A DNA stretch of 64,000 bases. It comes from Cyclina sinensis. Its lineage: Eukaryota; Mollusca; Bivalvia; Venerida; Veneridae. The notes beneath the pieces are model-generated. The model did no database searches. It had not been told where the DNA came from and worked only from the letters and a program-made list of their open reading frames with translations. Positions 33,578 to 45,500 of the stretch are shown here, one piece after another; position 1 is the first letter of the stretch, and each line of letters begins with the position of its first letter. The position numbers and the translations under genes were made by a program. The DNA is taken from NCBI GenBank assembly GCA_012932295.1, contig JAAONU010000016.1:16211530-16275529 (forward strand), written 5' to 3'.

Positions 33578-36500
33578 GTAAGTAATGACGACACTATGTT
33601 TTGGATATCTTCGTCTGCAATTGTAACAGAGGTAGAAGAACTTCTGTTCGTTTTATAAATGTCTGTTTCTAATCAGGTTATTTCTTCTCTTCTTGTACCA
33701 CTTAATAAAAGTAAAACATAGTAAAAAGTATGTTCTGTAATTATTTCTGATAAACGTTTCTAAATAATTTGAAGAAACATGGTTGCCTGGCTGTACACTC
33801 CACGGTTTAGGTAGATTTTTCACTTTGTCAGAAACCAAAAGACACAGAGTTCTGAAAATTGGTATCTTGCACTGTCAGTAGAAGATTAACATTGAAATTA
33901 TATACTATGTGAATCATTATTGGTCCATACATAAAGTAAAACATAAAATCTTTTTTCATTAAAACTAAAATAGACTATGAAGCTATGCTGTCTAGCATGT
34001 GGCATTGTCGAGTTGTCATAGTTTGGACAAGCTGTGGATGTTATTATGCTCCCCGAAGCGAGCATATAGTTGTCACTTTGTCCATCTGTCCCGCCCGTCC
34101 TTCCTTCATAATTTTGTCCGGAGCATAACTTGAAAACCCCTGCACACAGTGGTAGATAGCATTGACGCGGACTGCAGTGCCAAAGAACCATAACTCTATT
34201 TTGCCCCTATTTTGAATTATCTCCCTTTTTAGAAAAATCTTGTCCGGAGCATAACCGGAAAACCCTTGGAGATAATTATGTTCCCCGAAGGGCGAGCATA
34301 TTGTTGCCGCTTTGTCTGTCCGTTCGTCTGTCATAATTTTGTCCGGAGCATAACACAAAAACCATGAGAGATATCAAGACCAAACTTCATAGGTAGTTAG
34401 ATCTCATTAAGGAGCAGTGCAGTGCACAAGAACCATAATTCTTGCTTTATTAATTTTTGAGTTTTTCCCTTTGAAATTTCTAATACTTATTTTTTGTCTG
34501 GGGCATATCTCACAAAGTATAAGAGTTATCAACTTGAAAATTAATAAGTAGATAGATCTCATTGATGAGCAGTGCAGTGCACAGGAACCATGACTCTTGC
34601 TTTCTTAATTTTAGAGTTATTGCCCTTTAAAATTTCTCATAATTATTTTTTGTCCGGGGCATATCTCACAAAGTTTAAGAGATATCAACATGAAACTTTA
34701 TTGGTAGATAGATCTTTATGAGGAAAGTGCAGCGTGCAAGAACCATAACTCTATTTTGCATATTTTAGAAGTTATTGCCCTCCGTGAGAGCATTCATCGA
34801 TTCTACCGATTTCTTGTTGGCTCTGTCAACAAAAGTTATGCTTTCCATAGACGACTGAAATCAGAAAGCACTAGAAACTTTAAAAATATGGTTCAAAGTA
34901 TGCTGTTGGAGCCATGATTTTCATAGGATGGGAATGGTCTAAGGGTAGAGAACACATTTACAGAAATGTGTAGAACCATCTCAAAAAATATATTTTTGTT
35001 ACAAATGTAAAGCCCCTTTTTAGCTCACAGCGTGCTCATAGTGAGTTTTTGTAATCCCCCTCCGTGCGTCGTCCATCATCAACAATTTCTTAAAACAACA
35101 TCTCATCTGAAACCACTAACTGCTCATTAACCAAACACAGGAATTATCCTTGGGTGGTCCCTTTTCAAAGTTGTTCAAATCGTTCCGTCTGTTTCATAAG
35201 TAGGTCAAAGGGCCAAACAAGTTTCGAAAAGCAAATAAAAAAAAACTTCTTGTTAGAAAGTACAAAGCCCAAAGCTTTGATATTTGGTATACGACATCAT
35301 CTACCAAAGTTGCTCAAATTATGTGATATTCGGAGAGCACAGGGGGAATTCGGTGTCGACAAAAGGGTGTAGATTATAGTGGTGTTGTATAATTTTCTGC
35401 TATAAGGGTAGCTGGTAAAAGATCCAAGAACACTTTGTAATAACTTTGTTTATTTGTCTATAAGTGAGATCAAATACAAAAATTACTATCAATTGGGGAA
35501 TTTTCAATTTATACAAAACTCAAGTTTAAGGTAGATAACTTTGCATTTATGAGAATACGCCAAGACTTGAAAATTCATATAAAATCGTACATTCATTTTT
35601 TTTGTAAACTACATATCATTTCTAAAATAATTCTCTTTTTTTTTATGTTTTTTTTGTTTTACAAACATATATTTATCATTTCAAAATAACCAATATACAC
35701 AATATTTACATTTACTCAATATTAGCATATATTTTGTACATTAATATGCTAAACTACTAAAATAATGAACAGCAATTCATTATTAATATTTTCTAGATTA
35801 TTGCAGTGAACATAAGAATTAATGAGAACAAATAGCCAACAGTCTTTTAGAACTTTTAACTTTACTTAAATACTGTTAAGATTTACAGAATAATTGTAAC
35901 AAGCAAAATTGTCCAAAAATACATTTAAGTTGCTAAACAATTGAACAAAATGTAAATATTGTCAAAATTGTCAGAAAATGCATTTACATTTAAACTTACA
36001 AATTAAATCGTATTATTCACAAAATTTACATAATTGAAACATATGAAATGTATTTAAAGAAAAAAACATAGTAAGTCACATACCTGGAAAAAGATCCAAG
36101 AACACTTTGTAATAACTTTGTTTATTTGTCTATAAGTGTGATGCCTATAGACTTGGTTCTTGGGTATTTATACACTGTGGATTCCAGGTGACAAAATAAG
36201 CCATATTGAGAACATACTCAAACCACAATTAAAATTTCACACATTCTTTTTTAAAGTTGATGAAATCAATTAAATTTAGATTCCCAATCAGACTTGAGAC
36301 AAGTTAGTTTACTTTGATCTACAAACAAAGTGATAACTGTACAAAAGCTAGGCTTTTATCACAAAGTTTCTTTTGAGACTTGAAGGTGTCAATAAGGAAT
36401 TTTTGGCTTCTTGAGTTATGACAAGAATTTGCTCAACTGAAACTGTGTTTGTTTTTCATCAATACTTTCTTGTCATAGTTATTTTTAATAATCTGCATTA

Positions 36501-39500
36501 GGAGAAGAAAAGAAATACCTTGGAATGTACACACAATCAGCAAAAATTCATTAGCAAAACTATACATATTTTTGAAAAAAATATACACATAATTTGAGGG
36601 CATAACATATGCCCCTAGTTTCAAAATTGGCCCTGGGCGGGTAGGTCATAGGTTTTCCTTTTATGTTTATAGTAAAAACTTTAAAACATCTTCTTCTCAA
36701 AAATGACAAAGGCTAGAGCTCAGATATTTAGCATGAAACATTGTCTAGTGGACCTCTATCAAAGTTGTTCAAATTGTACCTCTAGTGTCAAAATTGGCCC
36801 TGCCCCGGAGGGTCATAGTTTTCCTTATATGTATAACGTCAAAACTTAAAAAATCTTCTTTTCTGAAATGAAAAAGTGTAGAGCTTAGATATTTGCCATG
36901 AAACATTGTGTAATGGACCTCTACCAAGTTTGTTCAAATTATAGTCCTAGGGTTAAAATTGTCCCTGCTCCGGGGTCATAGATTTTCCTTAAATACATAT
37001 AGTAAAAACTTAAAAAATCTTCTAGAGATTAGATATTTGGTATGAAACATTGTCTAGTGAACCTCTACCAAGTTTGTTCAAATTATATCCCTGGGGTAAA
37101 AATTGGGCCTGCCCGGTGGTCATAGCTTTTTAGCTCATCTGAGCACAAAGTGCTCATGTGAGGTATTGTGATCTCATTTTGTCCATCGTCATGCGTTAGT
37201 GCGTCAACATTTTCCTTTAAACAACATCTCCTCCTAAACCACTGGGCCAAAAGCCTAGAGTTTAGATATTTGGTGTGCAGCATTGTCCAGCGGACCTCTA
37301 CCAGGTTTGTTCAAATCATAGCCCCTGGGTCAAAAATGGCCTGCCCCAGGGGTCACATGTTTAACATAGAGTTATATAGGAAAAACTTGAAAAAATCTTC
37401 GAGTGTATATCAAAATCCCCTTGATCATAATCCCCTTGGTTGAAAAATGACATAGTGATCGAAATCCCCTCAACAGAAATGACAGGGTGTTCATAATCCC
37501 CTTGATGGATAGTCAAAATCCCCTTGGCAAAAATGATGGGGTGGTCAAAATCCCCTCAACTTGTGAAAAACAACCCCCTTTACTCAATATTCTTTTTCCT
37601 TTGATCTTTTGTCACTCCAGCTAAACTATTGTGTTACATAAAGAAATGTTGCAAACAGCAGTTACATTGAGTAGAGGAAAGAGTATGGAGTATACTTTAG
37701 CAATAAAATATTTGGAGACCGTAATTGTATTGATTAGGGGGAGCTGATTAGGGGATCAATGTGTCTGCTTTTGTAGACTTTTGCGATGGAGACAATAAAG
37801 ATCTTTCTAATACATAATTGGTCTGGGTAAGATGTATTTTAAAAAGGATTTCATTTCCTGGTTCCTTCATAATAAAGTTTGAACATAAAAATAAAGTTGA
37901 CCTCATGTTGGTGCAAACATGTTGTTTTTCATTCAGCATAACCTTCATACAGAAGCTTACGAGAACCTTTGTTACTTGTAATGAATTCCATTTTGGGTAT
38001 TCATGTCTATTGCAGAGAGCCATCATATTATATACCCAACAAAATAACAGTTTGCAGTTAAGTAAAACAAAGATGAAGTAATTTTAGATAGCAAACTGCA
38101 ATTAATAGCCTCATTTTAAGTTATTATCTGGAAAGATCTAAAGCTAGTGTGCAACAAATTTGCCTTTAAAGGTGTTTATCATTGCAAAGATTAATTGATT
38201 GTTTGTTACATATAACTATAATTGCAATGATTAATTATAATCAACTATCATTTATTTGTTTGTATTTTACATATTTCTCAGCAATAATAACATCAATAAA
38301 GGGTGTCATTATTAATTATTAACTGGCTGTGACAAACATACACCTTTTAATTGTTTGTATGCTTTTCTCTTTTTTTCAGCAATTCTTGAAGCAGTTGGTT
38401 CTTAAATTCATTGAACTAAAAAGAAAAATAAGAAAAAAATCTTAAGAAATTTCCCAACCATTTCACATTATTTGAGGGGATTTTGACTACCCACTGAGGG
38501 GATTATGACCACCCCTTTATTTTTGCCAAGGGGATTATGATAACCCTGTCATTTCTGTTGAGGGGATTTCGATCACTATGTCGTTTATCAACCAAGGGGA
38601 TTATGATCAAGGGGATTTTGAGCGTCCCCCAAAATCTTCACGTCAGAAACCACAAGGCCTAGAGTTTCGATATTTGCTGTGCAGCATTGTCTAGTGGACC
38701 TTTACCAAGTTTGTTCAAATCATGGCTCCTGGGTCAAAAATGGCCCCGCCCCAGGGGTCACATGTTTTACATAGAGTTACATGTGTATATATGAAAAACT
38801 TTTAAAAAATCTTCACGTCAGAAACCGCAAGGCCTAGAGTTTAGATATTTGGTATGAAGCATTGTCTTGTGGACCTCTACTAAGTTTGTTCAAATCATAG
38901 CCACTGGGTCAAAATAGGCCCCGCCCCAGGGGTCACATGTTTTACAAGGAGTTATATAGGAAAAGTTCAAAAAGTCTTAACATCAGAAACCAAAAGGCAT
39001 AGAGCTTAGATATTTATGTCTCCCCCCCTATGTTCAAATCATAGCCACTGGGTCAAAATAGGCCCCGCCCCAGGGGTCACATGTTTTACAAGGAGTTATA
39101 TAGGAAAAGTTTAAAAAGTCTTAACATCAGAAACCAAAAGGCATAGAGCTTAGATATTTATGTCTCCCCCCCTCTGGGGGAGACATATTGTATTTGCCTT
39201 GTCCGTCTGGTTGTCTGTCTGTCTCTCCTTCTGTGTGTCTGGTTGTCTGTCACACTTTGTTACCAATTTTACATACATAGTAAAACAACCCTATTGAATT
39301 TGGGGTGAGTATGTCAAAGGTCAAGGCCACAGGGGCCCCAAAGAGTGTAAACCATTTCCGCTCAATAACTGGAGTTCTATTTCACCCAGAGCCTTTAACC
39401 TTAATAGGATGATTGCCCTTACTTAGTAGAAGAACCGCATTGATTTTGGCTCATGGTGGGCTATTGTGACCGGTCTTTGTCCGTCAACAATTTCATTCAA

Positions 39501-42500
39501 ACGACATCTCTGAAACCTCTGGACTAAATTTGATGAAACTTGTCTGGGACATTTCTTGCATGAAGCTCTACCATAGTTGTTTAAAGAATTCAATTCCATC
39601 AAGAACTCTGGTTGCTATGGCAACTTACAGGAAAAACTTTGAAAATCTTCTTGTCTGAAACCACAAGGCCCTGAGCTTTAAGATTTGGTATGTAGCATTG
39701 TCTAGTGGACCTCTATCAAGTTTGTTCAAATTATGCCCCTGGGTCAAATTTGGCTCCACCCCAGGGAGTCAATGGATTTTACATAGGCTTATATAGTAAA
39801 ACTTTAAAAATCTTCTTGTCTGCAACCACAAGGCCCGAGATATAAGATTTGGTATGTAGCACTGGCTTGTGGACCTCTACCAAGTTTGTTCAAATTACAG
39901 GGTTCAAATTTAGCGGTCGCAAACTCGCAAAATGCGAGCGAAAATGAGAAAATGCGAGTGCAAAATTTTAGCACTCGAAATAATTTGCGAGTGCGCCGGA
40001 AAATCGGCAGACATCCCAAGTTCTGACTTATCCGAAAATCCACGTTTGCCGGTGCGTGAAAAAATGTCCCTAGCACCGGTCACGTGATCGCTCTACTTGT
40101 AGACGCTTGTTGAATTAATCCGGTATACGTTCATCCGATATTAAAGCGCGTAGATGACTAAGACTATTTGTTTACAGGTATGAAACCACCAATTCAGTCT
40201 AATAATGGCGTCTAGAAATAGTCTGTTTTCTTGGCTATTTTTAACATTTTTGCCCTAATCTGTGTATTTTTTTGCTGGAATCATTTTGTTTGACTATTTC
40301 TGATAGTGTGGTAGCAATTTTATGCTCATATGCATTCAGAATAGAATTCACAATGTGAAATTGTTTCACATACCCCAATCTGAAAATTAGCTCAGATTTT
40401 TTGTTAATTTTATGGATAAGTTCACATGAGCAAAAAATATCTTTCTTGTTTGAAACACAAACCCCACTTTTCTTGCTATTTTTCATGAGTACAGATATAG
40501 ATCTACAAGAATATGTAAGTTAAAGCTATTTAAAAAAGGTTTTGCTATGTTTTACAGCTCTGTGAACTTTATGAATTTTATATAGAATAAAGAAGGAATC
40601 TATTTGGTGGTTTCACACCTACATTTATTTGTCATACTGTCAGTGATACAACTGTTTGTCCGCAACTTTTCACATTTTGTAAATATTGCTTAGCTAGTTG
40701 AAAATTGATTTTGCTAGTAGAAAAAATGGTCACTAGCAAATATTTGCCAGTAGACAAAAAAGTTAAATTTGACCCCTGAATTATGCCCCTGGGGTCAAAT
40801 TTGGCCCTGCCCTGGGGGTCAACTTATTTTACATCGGGAAATCTTTGAAAATCTTCTTGTCTAAAACCACAAGGACCTGAGCCTTAAGATTTGGTATGTA
40901 GCATTGTCTTGTGGACCTCTACCAAGTTTGTTCAAATTACACACCTGGGGTCAAATTTGGCCCTGCCCCGGGGGACAATGGATTTTACATAGGCTTATAT
41001 AGTGAAACTTTAAAAATCTTCTTGTCTGAAACCACAAGTCCCTGAGCCTTAAGATTTGGTATGTAGCATTGTTGTGTGGACCTCTACCAAGTTTTGTCAA
41101 ATTATGCCTCTGGGGTCAAATTTGGCCCTTACCCAGGGGTCAATTGATTTTTACATACGCTTATATAGTAAAACTTTAAAAATCTTCTTGTCTGAAACCA
41201 TAAGGCCCTGAGATCTAAGATTTGGTATGAAACAATCTTTATCAAGCTTTTTCGAATTATTAGATTAGGTTAAAGGTCACCGAGGCTAAAAATAGGTTTA
41301 TATACTGTACCTCATAGAGCCTTCATTTAAAGACCAATATCTTGCATAGACCTCTACCCATGGGTAGGGTTTTAGGTCACTGGGTCAAGGTCAAGGTCAC
41401 CACAGCTTATGATAGATATTTCTACTTTCTGTCATAGAGCCTTTATTCATTGACTGATATTTTACATATTTACATAATTTTTTTTATTTTTATTTACATT
41501 ACTTACATATTTTTCAATTAAAACATGAAATACTGCTGCTTAACTGCAAACCTACAGCCAAAATACTCCAGGGCCATCATGGCCCTCTTGTTTGTCTAGA
41601 GACTTTTTTTTTTGAAATATGCTGTTCTACTAGCTTGTTTATTACTTGTTAATGATGAAATCTCGAATGCATTGTTTTTAAAACACATATCAAAATGATC
41701 TTTGTCATACCATTTCATAACCATCACCATTTTCTAGTGGTTAAGATGGCTGACTTGTAATCACTGGACCTCTTACTTATTGAAGATATTTAATTAGAGC
41801 CCCACTATCCACCTTGGCTATAGTCATGTGAGAAAGTTGGCAGATTGTCACGATGGACTTGATTTTAATACTAATCTTTTCAAGGAATTATATTAAGATA
41901 AAACAACTGCATGATATGATTCTTACTTCTTACTTCTCAGTGTCCACTCAATGCCAAATCAACCAAACAGAAACATTTTTACCTTCATTGTAAGATTCTA
42001 AACTTTTGAATATTCAGTAATGGCAATAGTTTTACCAATGTTACTCAGGTCAGCAGCCATTATTTACCTGTTGCAGGACAATGAAAGCCCAAAACATATT
42101 AATAAGTTAATTAAGGCTGCCTCTGATGGAAGACATGATAATGCTTGGCAGGACCTGCTGATTTCTACAGTATAACTAGACAATACTATATACTTATTTA
42201 TTACTTTTAGAAACCACACGGAGGAGGCCAATCCAAGAATGTTAGAATGCAGGGTAAGGTACATTATGTATGACACTGTTTAAGTTTGCTAGCTGAATTT
42301 TATCTCAGTCATTTAAAACTGGACTAACTGATTGGCTAAATATAACCAATAATTAACAAAGGTGTAATAGGATCTTCAAACTAATTCATTGGAATATCAG
42401 TTTAGTTTTCACATGAACAAACCTGCCATTTGTCTGTATTATTATTCTGTTGTAATATATACACTGGTCAAATTAATTAAAGGAATGCCCATATAATTCA

Positions 42501-45500
42501 TAAAATACCATAAGCGTTGAGTAGATTTATGAATATCTTCCACAGAAATAACAAAATCGTTCTTTTTACAAAAACAAATCAGCATTTTCATTGCCAAAGG
42601 CACATTCCTGAACAGAAACCATGTCCAGGATATGACCACTATCAAATAAACTTTGAAATGGTGGTCTTACAGGAGAACAATCAATGTCTGTAAAAGCAGA
42701 TTCAGGTCTGGAAACGTTTCATAGTCAGTGTCAGTAATGAATGTATCCCCCTCGGGCGTTTAAGACTCTCTGCATCGTCTGGGCATGCTCCTGATGACAT
42801 GTCTGATCATATCCTGTGGTATGGAATCCCATTCTTCTACAAGAGCATGAGAAAGCTCACTGACATTCTGCACAGGGTTCGGATGCGAAGAAAGTCTACG
42901 AGAAAGCATGTCCCAGACATGTTCTATAGGGTTAAGATCGGGAGACCTCGCTGGCCAGTCTATGACCTCAATACCTTCATCATCAAGGAAGTTCCGGACG
43001 ATTCTTGCTGTGTGTGCTTGACCATTATCTTGCACTAAACGAAAAGTTTCACCTATTGCACCTGCATATGGCCTAACAATTGATATCTCAGGGCCATCAG
43101 ACTACCTCCTGGAATCACATAAAGGCCAGTGCGCCCGCCAATGGTTATCCCTGCCCACGCCATAACTGACCCACCGCCAAACCTGTTATATGGAATAATG
43201 TTACATTCCGCATACCTCTCTCCTCGGGGATGCCACACCCTCACAGGTCGAAACATGGTAGAGGCTCTCGTCTTTGAAGAGCGCAGATTGCCAGTGGCAC
43301 AGTTGCCAAGTGACGTGTTCCTATGGTCACAATTGGTCCTCAAGCAGGTCTTCAGGCATCCAAACCATCTTCATGAAGATGATTTTGGACAGTTCGAGTG
43401 GACACACAAACCCCTGTAGCTTGCCGGAAGTCAATTTCAATGCCAGTAGCAGTACACTGATGATTTCTGAGGTTCAAAGTTCTCAGATATCGGACCTGAT
43501 GAGGTGTTGTAATGCGGTGATGACCTTGCCCAGGTCTTCTTGTGAATTCTCTAGTCTCTGATAACGACTCCACAACCTGGCAACAACGCTACGAGAAATG
43601 TCTAGAGCGGTGGCCACCTCACGTTGTATAAATCCATTTTCGATCATCTGCATCGCTCGAGCAACATCAGTAAACGAACGAACTGTACACATGCAAAAGT
43701 CTAAATCTTATTCGGGGGTTACACAACAAAAAGAAAAACAAAATACCCATGCTTTGTAAATTTATTGTAAAGTGCACGGGTTTCTCGAGGATATTGACCG
43801 TCGGTACCTACAAATGAAATTTGCAGCGAATATCTAGTATGCTGGGCAATTTACGCCATAACATATTTGCGCTCCTTTAATTAATTTGAGCAGTGTATTA
43901 TGAGCTCCACTACAGGTCATTCCGTACACTTTGTTTGTCATTGTATATTTGTTTTTACTATGGTTAGTTTTTGTTAGGTTTAAATCATCTTATGATCAAT
44001 TTATTTAGTAAACAGCAACAGATGAATTGTCTTTCCCCTTCTTGAATTCCACCCATTGAATGATATCCAAGCAGGCTAATATATAGTTGCCAAAGTCTGT
44101 GTATGAATGTAGGTTTGGTTCATTTCTCTGTGATATTGAATTGTCAAATACTTTATCATTTAAGATGAAATTCCCAACACTTTACCACAAGAAATAGAAG
44201 AAATATGGAGTGATATCCATTTCTCTTTTACGGAAGGCAGTCCTGAAGCATCGAAGTATGAACAGTCTTTACATCTGGATATATGTAAAGTGCAGTTTGC
44301 CCTAACAAGTAGACACAAGGAAAAATCTATTGATATCTTAAAAAAGAACGGTGTAAAAATCCTAAAAATTGATAGAAATAAACTTCAAGTCCAGTTTGAA
44401 CATTCTGTCGAGCCAGGAACCGAGTTGAAGAATCTGGAACGTGTATTAGAACAATATGTCATAAATGACTATGACAGCATTGAGATTGATTTAGCATCGG
44501 CTGCAGGGAAGAGGATTTTGCGTCAACTTAAAGAGAAAAGTTTAGAAGCCACTAGAGTATACATTTGTAAAGCCGCAAAAACACTGTTTGTTATTGGAGA
44601 AAAATCAAAATTAAAAAGTGAATTGGGGCTACCAGAAGGAAAAGAGCTAGTTTTGGATGTTTTCTTGGATGACAGTTACTTACTAGGTTACCTTGGATTT
44701 GAAGAACACATAGAGCGATCGTTCTCAAATTCTAAGGCACATGTTACACAAGATCCGCCAAGATGCATTATTGAGACACATGGTGATCAGATTATTGATG
44801 GAGAAAAGCAAGTTCAACACTTCCTGTCGAAATTGAAAAGCAAGAGGTTAGAAGTAAATGGAGACGAGTGTGATAAACTTTTCTTTGATCAATATCCAAA
44901 TCCAAACGACACTTTCTATTTATTTATACAAAAAAAGATGTCTGAACAGAAATTCCAACATAATTTCGTCATAACAAAATCTGAAACTGGAGAGTATTTA
45001 GTCAACTCTGTCGATGAACCAAGTACACAGAAAGTTGCTGCCATAATAGCAAAGAACGTTATTTCTTTTGCAGTAAACTTAAACGATGATATAAGGATAT
45101 TTTTAGAAGAGTGGTCCAAAAAGAAAAAGCTATCTTACAAAAATATGTCTGCAAGTTTGGCGCAAATTCACTGTACATCTGATATCTATCAGGGATTGCT
45201 AGAGCTAGAAGGTTTCCAGAGTTTTCCCCTTCTCGAATATCAACAAAATTTCTTGACTTTGTTTGGAGATGACATTTTATCTGATATTGAAAAGAGGTTT
45301 GGTGTTAAAGCAACAGTATGTAAATCGGCATTGACACTCGGGGGCAAAATCAAGATGATAGAGGAAAGCGAGAGGGACCTGGAATCAAAACTGAGAGGGC
45401 TTTCAAAATCGATTCCTCTTGGCACTCAAGTAGAATTAATAGAAAACAGAAAAGAGGAAATTGATCGGTCAATGAAAGAGAGGATGTGTGTTTGGAATTT

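Larger units (their letters stand above)
37132..41592 (-). mobile_element. Hairpin-ended tandem-repeat element, copy C, with two nested insertions
   Basis: Head AGCTCATCTGAGCACAAAGTGCTCATGTGAGG (stem-loop), core of about 165-bp units in reverse orientation to copy A, and terminus CAGGGCCATCATGGCCCTCTTGT (about 41570-41592). The last 250 bp match the first 250 bp of copies A and B reversed (TCTATGACAGAAAG, GGTCAAGGTCAAGGTCACC). It is interrupted by elements at 37401-38630 and 39898-40778, and by an adjoining small element at about 39160-39480. All in intron 2 of the macro gene. Confidence 0.8.

Noticed and set aside
41731..41800. tRNA-like SINE head
   Set aside because: The A-box-like part is good but the B-box is missing and no second copy is present in the window, so it is not annotated as a SINE.
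42799..43561. Plus-strand open frames over the Tc1-like region
   Set aside because: Antisense shadows of the transposase fragments.
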